Origin: Thecamonas trahens ATCC 50062
Taxonomy: Eukaryota; Apusozoa; Apusomonadida; Apusomonadidae
DNA: 64,000 nucleotides
NCBI RefSeq assembly: GCF_000142905.1
Contig: NW_013657656.1
Coordinates: 282,991-346,990 of the forward strand
Direction: 5' to 3'
Part shown: positions 1 through 9,850 of the stretch, piece after piece
Numbering within the stretch: position 1 is the first letter of the stretch
How the letters are laid out: each line of letters starts with the position of its first letter
Translations under genes and position numbers: made by a program
The notes under the pieces: generated by a model
The model's input: the letters and a program-made list of their open reading frames with translations, nothing else
Told to the model about the DNA's origin: nothing
Database searches by the model: none

Positions 1-68
1 CACACACACACACACACACACACACAACACACACACACACACACACATACACACACACACACACACAC
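1..68. repeat. (CA)n microsatellite at window edge
   Basis: The window opens in an almost pure CA dinucleotide tract followed by CAC triplets. Similar CA tracts recur in introns and intergenic DNA throughout the window. No coding role is supported. Confidence 0.95.
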
Positions 69-300
69 CACCACCACCACCACTGACACCACCACCCTCA
101 TAGTCCTCATGGCTCTCGTAAACCTTGACATACCTGAGTTGGAGAAGATGGAAATGTGCTTGTCCCAGTTGCCTCCGCCGCGCGACATGCTGCAGAGGAA
201 GAGCCGAGTGTGCTGGTCCGCAACTTGGGTCGTCGTGTCGGCTCGGCGGTTCGTCGGCTTTGGCTGTCCAGACTGCTGTGACTGCCCAGACAGACCACCC

Positions 301-301
301 A

Positions 302-344
<43 letters not shown>

Positions 345-346
345 AG
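301..346. repeat. (CA)n microsatellite upstream of the CWC16-like gene
   Basis: A run of about 17 CA units lies in the 535 bases before the first gene. The rest of this stretch (69-535) has no recognisable gene. An upstream exon of the splicing-factor gene could lie here, for example from the ATG at 109, but no splice pair could be confirmed. Confidence 0.9.
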
Positions 347-535
347 CCATCGCCTCCTCGACTCGCAAAGGAACATCCCATGCGATCGCACAACTCATAA
401 TCATTATCATCGCCGTCATCATGGTCAGGATCGTCTCATCTGTCGCCGACTGCTGTTTCCACACACACAGGTACACCCGTCTCGCGCTCCCTTGCTGCGT
501 CTGCATCTGTAGCCGTCCCTCTCACGGTGGTGCTG

Positions 536-1549
536 ATGGCTGAAGACACACGTCGCATCGAGGGTGGAGAGGCTGATGCACGGCGACGGGCGCTGACGGC
601 TTCGATGCCGGGCGCGTCCGAAGAGGAGGCCAAGGCGGCGATGCGACGGCAGCCGACCATCTCAGTCCGATTCGAGCTGCCGTGGTCGGTGTGGTGCAAC
701 CGATGCGAAGGGCTAGCGGTCAAGGGCTCGCGGGCAACCGCTACCAAGGACCATGTCGGCTTTTACTACACCACGCCGGTCTTCACCTTTACTTTTCCGT
801 GTCCGCTCTGCTTCGACAAAGCAGCGCCGATGGTCCTCGCTACGGATCCGAAGCATCGCGACTTTGCAGTCATTACCGGCGGCCGGCGCAAAGCCGAGCC
901 GACGCGTCCACCTCCACTACCCCGACTCGAGACCGATCCGCACGCTTCGGCCATTGCCTCGCTCGAGGCCCGCTTGCTCGGCGAGCCTGATGCCGAGGCC
1001 GCTGTCCACGACTACGACGCACTCGAGGCCGCGCTCGCCCGCTCGCAGGTGCTTCACCGCGACGCGCTTGGCGGCCCGCTGGCAGCTGCGCGGACCGCCG
1101 CCCGCTCCCGGCGCCATGCCACTGAGGCTGCGCGTCGCGAGGCTGAGGCCCACCTCTGTCCAGCGTCGGTCCGGCTGGCCACGCCGGCGCCGGCCGACGC
1201 CGCCGCAGCGCGTGCCGCCATCCGCCGGCGCATCCTGGCCAAGCGCCGTAGGGACTCGGCCGAGCTCGACAGCGAGCCCATACTCACACCTCCGCCGCCA
1301 CCGTCCAAGAAGCTTGCCTCGCTTCGCTCTGACATGACTGTCCGCAAGCCGTCTGCCCGCTCGGCCGCCTCCGCCGTCGCCTCCGCCAAGTCGCACATCG
1401 GCACCCGTCCTCGCCCGACCCTCTCCATCCGCCGCCATTTGCCACTCGCCTCCAACCTTGTCGAAGAGCCGCCACCCTCCCCCGCGCCACCGCCATCGCG
1501 ACCATCGCCATCGTCACAGCCCACCTCGCAACCTCTTGTCGACTACTGA
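536..1549 (+). CDS. CWC16-family (YJU2/CCDC130-like) splicing protein
   Basis: Predicted 337-residue protein of the CWC16 family, whose members act in or around the spliceosome during pre-mRNA splicing. Residues 44-58 read VRFELPWSVWCNRCE, and a second pair follows in FPCPLC (Cys 54, 57, 89, 92), the family's zinc-binding CxxC...CxxC core. Between them is VGFYYTTPVFTF, and after them TDPKHRDFAVITGG, both matching the conserved block in CCDC130/Saf4 proteins. The usual N-terminal segment before the core is missing or diverged, so an upstream exon may exist. The first in-frame ATG is 536. The C-terminal 200 residues are Ala/Arg/Pro-rich and low complexity. Which paralogue (YJU2 or CCDC130) it represents is uncertain. 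Confidence 0.75.
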   Translation: MAEDTRRIEGGEADARRRALTASMPGASEEEAKAAMRRQPTISVRFELPWSVWCNRCEGLAVKGSRATATKDHVGFYYTTPVFTFTFPCPLCFDKAAPMVLATDPKHRDFAVITGGRRKAEPTRPPPLPRLETDPHASAIASLEARLLGEPDAEAAVHDYDALEAALARSQVLHRDALGGPLAAARTAARSRRHATEAARREAEAHLCPASVRLATPAPADAAAARAAIRRRILAKRRRDSAELDSEPILTPPPPPSKKLASLRSDMTVRKPSARSAASAVASAKSHIGTRPRPTLSIRRHLPLASNLVEEPPPSPAPPPSRPSPSSQPTSQPLVDY

Positions 1550-1628
1550 TAGGGTCACCTTATACGATTGACTGGAGCCGCGCTCAGCCCTCTGCACCGG
1601 CGTCACACCGCAAAGGGGCATCACCACA

Positions 1629-1700
1629 ACACACACACACACACATACACACGCCACGCACAAGCACACACATATACATACATACATACATACATACATA
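1629..1700. repeat. (CA)n and (CATA)n microsatellites
   Basis: A CA tract (about 1629-1652) is followed by CATA tetranucleotide repeats (about 1671-1700), immediately upstream of the start codon of the RRM-protein gene, so probably in its promoter or 5' UTR. Confidence 0.9.
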
Positions 1701-1720
1701 GCCCCCCACCCCCCCTGGAC

Positions 1721-2226
1721 ATGGCCGCACGCAGCACATTTGCCTCCAAATACAACACAGAGGTAGAAGGTAGGCCGGACAGCCACATGCTAGCCCTCCC
1801 CTCCCCTCCCCTCGCCTCCCCTCCTCCCCGCACCCTTCATCACTCACGCCCTGACCATGCACAGGCTCGGGAGCCAAGGAAAAGAGATCGGTGTATGTGG
1901 CGCCACTGCGGCAGTCGATCACCACCGATGAACTGTACCAGGCCGTGACGGAAGAGACTGGCGCAGTGGTCCTCTCGGTCAAGCTCAATCGCCGGGCTCA
2001 GTCCAAGGCCTTTGCGGGATCGGCGTACGTCGAGTTTGCCAGTCATCGCGATGCACAAGCGCTGGTCAAGTCGAACTGGGTCTACGATGGCGTTGCTCTT
2101 GATCTGGCTCTCCGCTCCAAACACGAAAAGCTCAAGGAGCGCGCACAGGTTGCAAAGTCCAAGCAGCGCGCCAAGGAGACCAAGAAGAAGCGTCGCACTG
2201 CCGATACAGACGCCAACTATATCTAG
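1721..2226 (+). CDS. Small single-RRM RNA-binding protein (two exons)
   Basis: Two exons, 1721-1769 and 1865-2226, joined across a 95-base GT-AG intron (donor GTAGGCC, acceptor TGCACAG), give a 136-residue protein. It is one RNA recognition motif: RNP2-like VYVAPL (about 26-31) and RNP1-like AFAGSAYVEF (about 65-74). A lysine/arginine-rich tail after residue 105 resembles the basic extensions of La-type RRMs (KAF-GS followed by a charged helix). It probably binds RNA in the nucleus. The exact orthologue is not recognised. The splice is supported because only this donor keeps the RRM frame; the alternative donor six bases upstream leads to early termination. Confidence 0.7.
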
Positions 2227-2362
2227 CATAGCAGAGCTCTGGCTCAGGGCCCAAGCCGCCGCCCACTCACAAGTTGGAGAGTTTCGATTCCGCACATCAC
2301 TCATATCGTGCACCCGGGCTGGCAGGCCTCACCCCATCGGGTCAGGCAACGGCCGGCAAGCC

Positions 2363-5009
2363 ATGAATGAGATTGGAACGGGCGAGGGCCGAGATGGCAC
2401 CAGGTGTCCAGCCGGTGGGCATTCATTCGCTGATGAACGCTCACCCGTCGCACCACAACCCCGAAAAGTGAGTCTTCCTTCCGAGTCGGCGTGCCTCCTC
2501 CTCCCCCCCTCCCCCCTCGGCCTCGCCCTTCCCCTTTCCCCCTCCCGCACACCCAGACCTTCCCACCGCGCTTTCAACATTACATTGCCGCCAGGCACAC
2601 CGTGGGCTCGCACTACGACCTATACACGGGTGCAAGGATGGGCGGGCGCTGGGCGTGCGTGTTTCTCCCCAACGCTCATTTTTTGGACGACGCCAGGCGC
2701 TTCCGGCCGGTAGGTATGGGCTTGACTCGTGACAGTACGACTCACAGCAGGCAGCAAGCCGCAACTACACAGTGGCGACGACGGAGATCAGCTTCCCACC
2801 AAAGCCACCGGCCCATGTCAGCCTCGACACGTCGGCCGACTACCTCACACAGCTCGACAAGGTCTGCACCGCGCTCCAGGTCGAGCGCGACGTCGAGTCG
2901 ATGGTGCTTGTGGTGGAGAACACCCGCGAGTACATCACCGACGACCGGTGGAACTCGACGCTTATCCTGGCAGGCAAGAAGTTCGAGCTCTGCGTCCGCC
3001 CGCAGTTTGCGGTGGCCGAAACGCTGTACCAGCTGCAGTCGCCAGATCCCAAGGACAAGAAGAACGCCATCTTTAAGCTCAAGAAGCAGCTTGTGGACCA
3101 GCCGTTTGCAGTTGTCTTTGTCCAGAAAGGCGGCATCGACATCCTCACCAAGATTGTGCTCTCGGCCAAGGGTAATCTCCTCTCGTACGCGCTCGCCGAC
3201 TACCCGCTGGCCATGGACTCGGCCGACTGGGCGACCATGGAGGCGCCGGTGCTGGACAAGGTCATCGAGTCGCTCTCGTCGCCGAACAACAACGTAGTCA
3301 AGCACGCCCTGGCTATCATCACCGGCCTCTGCCGTGGCGTCGATGCCAAGGTAGCGCCCGTCGGCGCCATGATCAACGAACGCTTCCGGGCAAACCTCGA
3401 CGCTGGCCCGCCGTTTACCTGCCTTGTCAAGCACATCAACTCGACAGATCTCAACGTCCAGGTGGAGGCACTCGAGGCCGTCAACGGCATCATCATGCAG
3501 ACCACCGACGAGGCCACGCGCGAGCGCTTCTACGAGGCCATCGACGCCTTTGGCTTCAATGCTGCCCTCAAGTCACAGGTCAACGTCGTCGACCTCCCGG
3601 CGTTCCGTGAGGCCACGGTGGTGTACCAGAACTACCGCCTCGGCGCCTGCCGCAAGCTCCTGCTCTCCAACTTTGAGTCGGACAACGAGGAGCACGACTT
3701 TCTGCTCCTCCGCTACTGGGCGCTCGTGTACCCGGAAGAGGCCATGTCCGAGCTCTCCGACTGGCGCCGGCTCGGCTTCCAGACCACCGATCCGGCCGCA
3801 GAGCTGCGCGCCACAGGAATGCTCGGCATCCACGTCGCCATGCAGCTGTTTGAAAAGGCACCGCAGATCGGCAACACTATTGTAGCCGCACAGGCCAAGC
3901 GCCCTGAGCGCGACTACCCGTTCTCGGCCGCCTGGATATCCATCGTCTCCACCATGATCGATGTCATGTCGCTCAACCGCGAGCGCGTGCCCGGCGAGCC
4001 GGGCACCGTCTTCCTTTGCCTCCTCGACACCGCAGCCCAGCCACCGCAGCCGGCCTCGTCGAGCGACGACGCCGGCTCGGCCATCGGCCTCTTTGAGGGC
4101 GACGCCTTCCTCGAGGTCTTTGCCATCTGTGCCCAGGCCTACGACAAGATGTGGAACGATCTCAACTGCACATACGAGGACTTTAGCAAGGGCAACGCCG
4201 TCATTCTTGCCAAGCTTGCCGAGGTCATCCGTGCAAACCCCGAGTCGCTCTCCTCGCTCCGCCGCGCCGCCTTTCTCATGGCTACAGGCCTCAAGAAGCG
4301 TATCGGCACCGTTGAGGAAGCCTTTGCCGCCATGGGGCTTCGCGAGGCCGAGGCGCCCATCGTCGAGGAGCTCCGCGCCTCGCTCACGGCAGAGATGCTC
4401 GAACTCGTCGCTGCCCAACGCATTGCTGCCATGCAGACACCTACCTTGTTTTCGGCCTACACGCAGGACGGCAAGGCTGTCAAGCGGACCGTCGTCAAGA
4501 TCATGGTCGGCGAGTCAGTCCAGGACATTCGCTTCGGCTCCGCGCCTGACCCGCAGGGCTCGCCTGTCGAGGCCGCCAGCGCCATCACCGTTCTCGAGCC
4601 TATCCTCGTCTCAGACGTCCACACTGTCGCCATCGGCGCCTCGTCGCCTATGGTCATGGCTCTCAAGAAGCCCGACCCGGCCATCACCGACCTCGCCTTT
4701 TCCATCGTCCTCAAGAGCCCCACGCCCTCGGGCGAGATGACCATCGATGCTGTCGCCCGCGACCGCAAGGTCTTTGTCAACTGGACCGACGGCCTCCGCG
4801 CCCTCACCGGCCAGCCGCTTATCTCGCCCGAGGCCTCGGCAGATGCCGCAAAGCTCGCCGAGATGGAGCTCCGCATCCGTATGGTCGAGCTCGACGCCGT
4901 CGACGTGCCGTCTGCAGAACCCGAGCGCCCGCCGCCGCCGCCATTCACATTTGTCGTCGACGACAATGCGGCACTGGCCGCCGCAGGCCTCCGCCGCCCG
5001 GGTCCGTAA
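2363..5009 (+). CDS. ELMO: ELMO-domain protein (ELMO/CED-12 family)
   Basis: The main exon 2751-5009 encodes an armadillo-like N-terminal region (FAVVFVQKGGIDILTKIV resembles ELMO1), a clear ELMO domain (DFLLLRYWALVYPEEAMSEL...WRRLGFQ), a PH-like C-terminal region and a terminal proline run (PERPPPPPF). Animal ELMO proteins use such a C-terminal proline motif to dock on DOCK-family Rac exchange factors, so a role in Rac signalling and actin dynamics is likely. The 5' model is tentative: exons 2363-2467, 2557-2709 and 2751-5009 join in phase with donors GTGAGT and GTAGGT, giving about 838 residues. The second intron would be only 41 bases. The family call is firm; the first 85 residues are not. 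It ends 37 bp from RBM22, tail to tail. Confidence 0.8.
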
Positions 5010-5046
5010 CGCTCCCCATTGCTAAATACACTCCCAGCCCAGCCTT

Positions 5047-6676
5047 CTACTTGGTGCTTCCGACCTGGGCCGGATCTTGTGCACGGTACACAATCTTGGT
5101 CGCGCCCGGAGGCGGGAGCACCCGGACAGAACCGTACCCGCCCATGCCCGGGATGCCGCCAGCTCCGCCCTCATCGTCCGAGTCCGAATCGCTGCCGTTC
5201 CCGCCGACGAGTGAGCTCGAGCCAGATGCCGCCGGTCGGCTGCTGGAGCTCGCCGCAGCACCGGGCTGAACAATGGCCGAGGGCGGCGCCGCGCCTGCCT
5301 GCACACCGGTCCGCCGCGGCTTGGCCCAGTTGATCCGCAGCATGAGGCCTTTCACCTCCACGCCGTCCCAGTAGCGGTCAATGGCAGCGACGGCGTCGGC
5401 CCGCGAGCCGAGCCGGACAAACGCGCACGCATGCTTGGGCTGGATCGAGATGGAGCGGATGCCGCCGCGCGCCCACGCAAAGAGCGCTCTCAGATCCGGC
5501 TCGCCGATGCGGGCGTCTACGACGCCGCCAAAGAACAACGTGGTGGCAGCTGGATCAGCCGGCGGCGCCGGCTTGGGCCGGCTCGGTCCGTGCCCGTGCG
5601 AAACACGCGCCCCGGACCGCCCGCTCCGCGACCCACCCCCGCCGCCGTCGTTGCTCAGGATTTTCTTGGCGTACGGGTCGTCGATACCGTAGTAACGGTT
5701 GCGGAACGACTCGTGTGAAAAGTTGTAGTCGTGCTCGGGAATCTCGTGTCGGAACGGGCACTCATCGCCACGGTTGCACTCGCCTCGGAGGAAAAAGGTG
5801 CACGGCCGGGCACGGTTGCGCTTGTAGCTCATCTTTGATGATGCCATGCTCTGCAGCCGCGACGACGCAACTTCTGCACCCCACTTGATGAGACCCTTCT
5901 CCACCGCCGCCCTGTTTTGTGCCGCCGTGTAGTTGACCATCTTGTCCGAGACCGGGATGAGCTGCGAGGGCAGAGCCAGCGGTCCGCCGCCAGCGGCCGT
6001 CGCTCCCGCCGCCACACCCGACGCACCCTTGGCCGCCTCCTCGGCAAGCACCGCATCACGGACTTGAACCGGCAGATTAAAGGTCAGGTCCATCATACAC
6101 GTCTGACACACGTTCTTCACCTTTGCGCACGTCTGGCAGATGACCGTCGACTTGAACCGAGCCGTTCCTCCTGGCCTCCATCGGAACACCGTGTACGGCT
6201 CGGTGCAGATGTTGCACTCTTTCGAGAACCTCGCCCGTGTCTGTCCGCACCGCACGCTGAGCAGTGAGTATATGCCAATAAGTGTGGGGGGGGGGGGGGG
6301 GGGGGGGCAGATCCGTTCACTGGGTGGCAGATGACCGTCGACTTGAACCGAGCCGTTCCTCCTGGCCTCCATCGGAACACCGTGTACGGCTCGGTGCAGA
6401 TGTTGCACTCTTTCGAGAACCTCGCCCGTGTCTGTCCGCACCGCACGCTGAGCAGTGAGTATATGCCAATAAGTGGGTGGGGGGGGGGGGGGGGGGGGGT
6501 AAGGCTGTGGTCGCCTCGTCGGTCATCCTTGGCGCCCTTCCGCAAGTCGCGCTACCTAGGCGACCACGGGAGAGGGCGACTGCAAGAGAGGCGGACAGCA
6601 GACGTACCATCTTGAGGTATGGGTTGGGTCCCAGGCATACCTCACACAGCACGGGAAAGGTGTCGTCCTCGGCCAT
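5047..6676 (-). CDS. RBM22: Pre-mRNA-splicing factor RBM22 (Slt11/Ecm2 family)
   Basis: Two exons, 6676-6608 and 6240-5047, encode 420 residues, the same length as human RBM22. Exon 1 carries FPVLCEVCLGPNPYLKM. Exon 2 resumes with RARFSKECNICTEPYTVFRW and continues with the cysteine-rich N-terminal zinc module (CQTCAKVKNVCQTC), a CCCH finger (CTFFLRGECNRGDECPFRH), the RYYGIDDP motif, and an RRM (TTLFFGGV; HACAFVRL). RBM22 contacts U6 snRNA and intron RNA in the active spliceosome. The 367-base intron (donor GTACGT, acceptor GCGGACAG) holds two long C runs (in transcript sense) and an exact second copy of the first 100 or so bases of exon 2. That copy lacks the continuation, so it cannot replace the exon. 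Confidence 0.92.
6134..6284. repeat. 151-bp direct repeat, copy 1 (functional RBM22 exon 2 start)
   Basis: By eye this is identical, base for base, to 6325-6475 (period 191). Copy 1 is continuous with the rest of RBM22 exon 2 and contains the acceptor plus the codons for the CNIC zinc-binding segment. It is followed by a run of 22 G. Confidence 0.95.
6325..6475. repeat. 151-bp direct repeat, copy 2 (orphan exon fragment in RBM22 intron)
   Basis: Exact duplicate of 6134-6284 lying in the RBM22 intron and flanked by runs of 22 G and 21 G. It includes the acceptor site and coding start but breaks off after the codons TVIC. It could be a recent duplication or an assembly artefact at the homopolymers. 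Confidence 0.95.
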
Positions 6677-7114
6677 GGTGTGGGCGGAGAGAGGAGTACT
6701 GCCACCAACCAGTTCAAATGGGAAGTTGTCGCTGTTGCTGTCGCCGAGCCACTTGTTGCCGCCGCCAATGCCGGTGGCGGAGGGACCCACCGACGGCGAT
6801 CACTGGCACAAGCACGAAACTGAGACAATGATCGAACTGTCATCGAACTACGGTAAGCCTGCAATTCATGGCTGTGGGTCATCGTCATCGTTACTTGATC
6901 GACGCGCCAAGTTGGCTACTATTTAACCGCTGCCGTTGCCCATGCCAGTCTCAGCCGACGATGGCCGTTCATGGCCTGCCACCAGCGACATGTCATTTAT
7001 CGTTGGGCAACGATACCTTCCTTACGATACCTTCCTTACAGCAGAGAACACAGCAACGGCTGAGACCACACAAGCCGCAGCTACACACTCCCACACACAC
7101 ACACACACACACAG

Positions 7115-7162
<48 letters not shown>

Positions 7163-7350
7163 CAACAACAACACCCCATACCCATACACACACACACACA
7201 CACCGCACTCGTCTCGTCATCCAGGCAGGGAAGACGCCGGGAATGAGACGAACACTTGCGGGCAGAGCCATACGTGGGGCTTCTTGGCCTTGCCTGTTCC
7301 CCACGAGTCCGTCCCCTGGCCCACGGTGCGAGGCCACGGGCTCCCGACCC
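6677..7350. promoter_or_regulatory. Divergent intergenic region with CA repeats
   Basis: This separates the RBM22 start (minus) from the BNR-repeat membrane protein (plus) and probably holds both promoters. It contains CA tracts (about 7089-7163 and 7184-7204) and a 14-bp tandem pair GATACCTTCCTTAC at 7012-7039. No gene is supported; open frames through it are translations of the CA repeats. Confidence 0.5.
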
Positions 7351-9831
7351 ATGTCGTCGTATACAGCCTCGCTGCGATGGATGATGGGTATGTCCGAGGT
7401 GATTGTGCTCCTGTTGCTGGCGACATCACTACTGAGTGGGTGCTGTGCTCTCGCCCCCTCGCCGGTTGTCCATGCGGCCGAGCATGGCCTGGCCGATAGC
7501 GATGACGACTACGCGCCTGCTGCCGTCTTCCTCCCCTCGCTCAGCCCGCCCATGACACTCATTGCCTGGGCTTCACGGCATGGCCATGGTGCAGACCTAG
7601 ATCTGCTGTACGTCCTCGCAAGTCTCCCGCCGCCAGAGCCTGTCACAAAGCTCAACACTCCGCCGTCACCGCCGCCGCCACCGCCGCCGCCGCCGCCGCC
7701 AGCAGCGCTCCTCAACATTGATGGCGATGGAGACGCCGCAGACGACGACGACGCCGCTGTGGTACTCGTGGCCGCTCCATCCAACGAAAACGGTGCGCTT
7801 GCCTTTGCGGTGTGGACAAAGCGGACAAACGCCGGCGCAGACTCGGTTCTTCTTCTCGCGTCGTTCGACGGCCGCGGCTGGTCGACGCCGCTCACGCTGC
7901 ATGGGCCAGTTTTCTCGGGATCACTTGCCGCGCCGGCGCTCGCCTGTATCGGCAGGGAGTGTATGGTGGCGTGGCAGGACAAGAATACCATGCTCGACGG
8001 CGAGGACATCGGAAGCGACTGGGACGTCCTTGTCGCCACATCGTCGACCAGTGGCGCGAGTTGGACCCGCGCCTCACGGCTTCGCGACGCTGCCGGCATC
8101 GCCATCGACGACGGCGCCAACTCTGTCGCGCCGGCTCTTGCCGCGACGGCGGCCCACGGCGCACCCACCTTTGTGCTGGCATACTCGGGCCTCCGCCCGG
8201 GCCTCGCCGACGCCTCTCCGGCTGCCAAGGCTGCCGCCGACTACGACGTTGTCGCACTGAGCACAGCATCGTTGGGCCGGTCGTGGACGTCGCCGGTAGC
8301 GGTCAATGATAACGCTGCGTCAGACGACGGCTCGCTTGACCTCGCCATTACTGTGGCTGTCTCGACTGGGGGGCACTGGCTGCTCGCATGGTACGCCACT
8401 GGTTCAAGCTCGTCGGCCTATGGTAACGACGCTGATGTCTTTGTGGCACTCAGTTTGGACGCCGACGCCTCGACCTGGCAGCGCTCAACACCTCTCGCCG
8501 GCCGGCTGGCTTCGCTCGACGCTGACGTCGACGTCGCGCCTTCTGCCGCCTTTATCTCCGAATGCGTCATCGTTGTCACGTGGCAGTCGAACCTCAATCT
8601 CGATGGCACCATCGGCTCCGACTACGACCTGCTGTATGTCACGTCGATCAACTCGGGCGGATCGTGGTCCGAGCCAGCGACCCTCCTCCCTGCAAAAGCT
8701 ATCAGCGACGCGTTGTATGAGGACGACTCTGAGCCGGTCCTTGTCACTGCCACCACCTTGCCGCTGACGGCAATGGTGGCGTTTACAGCCCGCTCGCCGT
8801 CGACCTTTGACCTCGACATTCTGGCCTCGACCCTGTCGCACATCAGCTCGCCGCAGTGCGGCAACGGAGTCATTGAGTGCGGCGAAGAGTGCGAGCCATC
8901 AGCAAGCACCCCGTGCTGCACGCGCGATACCTGCGCTCTTCCGACCGTCCACGACACCACCGTCACCTGCGACGACGGCAACCCGTGCACTCGCGATGAC
9001 ACATGCCAAGGCACGCTCGCGGGGGAATGCATCTCGGGGCCCAACTTTTGCGTCGCCTCGCCGCCGCCTCTGGCGTCGCCACCGCCACCACCTGGTAACC
9101 CGGCGCCCCCGCTCGGCCCACCGCCGCCTGGCCCGCCACCATTGAGTGCGCCACCGGCGCCCCCAGCACCCCCGGCGCCAGACGGCCCCGTTGGCGTCAA
9201 CGGAGGCCCGGCTGCCGCCGCCTCCACGCCGCCGCCGTTTGTTGTCGATCCCAAGACCGGCTGGTTTTACCTCTTCTGGATTATGGTGGTCGGACTTGCT
9301 GCAGCCTGTCTTGTCGGCGCTTGGCTCCTCTGCCGGGCCAAGAAACGGGCACGCGTGTATGCTACATACGGCGAGCAGCCGCACATCAACGTCATCGAGC
9401 CGTCAGGCCACAACCTGCAGGGTCATGTCACTCCGCCACGGCCCGAACACACACCGCAGCCGTCCTCGCCCGAGGCTGCCAAGCTGGCAACGATGGCTTC
9501 CGAGGTAGCGACCCAGCTCTCGCCCGAAATGCCAATCACGCCCGAACAGGTCCTCACCATGATTCGCGAGCACGCTGACATTGCCCACGAGCGCCAGCAG
9601 CTCTCGCTTCGACAGCAGGCGCTTCACATTCAGGCCCAGAAGCTGAAGTCGCTCAAGCAGCGACTGCGAGAGTCCAACGCGGTGCCGTCGGGCGAGTTCA
9701 GCGACGACGACAGCTCGTCGTGCTCTTCGGCTCCGCCCATCCTCCCGCCCTTCCCCATCTCGCCGCAACAGATCCGAGTCGCGCCGCCGCCCACGGTGGT
9801 TGATGGCATCGGCCCGGTTGCGCAGCCGTAG
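7351..9831 (+). CDS. Type I membrane protein with BNR/sialidase-like repeats
   Basis: Predicted 826 residues. The N-terminus has a signal peptide (MSEVIVLLLLATSLLSGCCA begins at 7390; start 7351 is chosen as the first ATG giving a compact n-region, and 7381, 7384 and 7390 are alternatives). The ectodomain has repeated blocks of the form GSDxDxLxxTSxxSGxSW (for instance NSGGSW and TSGASW), which fit Asp-box/BNR motifs of sialidase-type beta-propellers. A cysteine-rich segment starting CGNGVIECGEECEP resembles the DUF4215-type repeat. Then come a Pro-rich stalk, a transmembrane helix (FWIMVVGLAAACLVGAWLL) and a cytoplasmic tail with a Gln-rich coiled coil. Catalytic sialidase arginines were not identified, so it is more likely an adhesion or receptor protein. 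It ends 19 bp from the next gene, tail to tail. Confidence 0.7.
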   Translation: MSSYTASLRWMMGMSEVIVLLLLATSLLSGCCALAPSPVVHAAEHGLADSDDDYAPAAVFLPSLSPPMTLIAWASRHGHGADLDLLYVLASLPPPEPVTKLNTPPSPPPPPPPPPPPAALLNIDGDGDAADDDDAAVVLVAAPSNENGALAFAVWTKRTNAGADSVLLLASFDGRGWSTPLTLHGPVFSGSLAAPALACIGRECMVAWQDKNTMLDGEDIGSDWDVLVATSSTSGASWTRASRLRDAAGIAIDDGANSVAPALAATAAHGAPTFVLAYSGLRPGLADASPAAKAAADYDVVALSTASLGRSWTSPVAVNDNAASDDGSLDLAITVAVSTGGHWLLAWYATGSSSSAYGNDADVFVALSLDADASTWQRSTPLAGRLASLDADVDVAPSAAFISECVIVVTWQSNLNLDGTIGSDYDLLYVTSINSGGSWSEPATLLPAKAISDALYEDDSEPVLVTATTLPLTAMVAFTARSPSTFDLDILASTLSHISSPQCGNGVIECGEECEPSASTPCCTRDTCALPTVHDTTVTCDDGNPCTRDDTCQGTLAGECISGPNFCVASPPPLASPPPPPGNPAPPLGPPPPGPPPLSAPPAPPAPPAPDGPVGVNGGPAAAASTPPPFVVDPKTGWFYLFWIMVVGLAAACLVGAWLLCRAKKRARVYATYGEQPHINVIEPSGHNLQGHVTPPRPEHTPQPSSPEAAKLATMASEVATQLSPEMPITPEQVLTMIREHADIAHERQQLSLRQQALHIQAQKLKSLKQRLRESNAVPSGEFSDDDSSSCSSAPPILPPFPISPQQIRVAPPPTVVDGIGPVAQP

Positions 9832-9850
9832 TCCGCCTGTGCGCAGCGCG

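Noticed and set aside
7000-7350. Open frames running through CA tracts (His-Thr or Cys-Val repeats), here and near 300, 1640, 13400, 15320 and 54260
   Set aside because: They are translations of dinucleotide microsatellites; the real genes start downstream or splice the repeats out.
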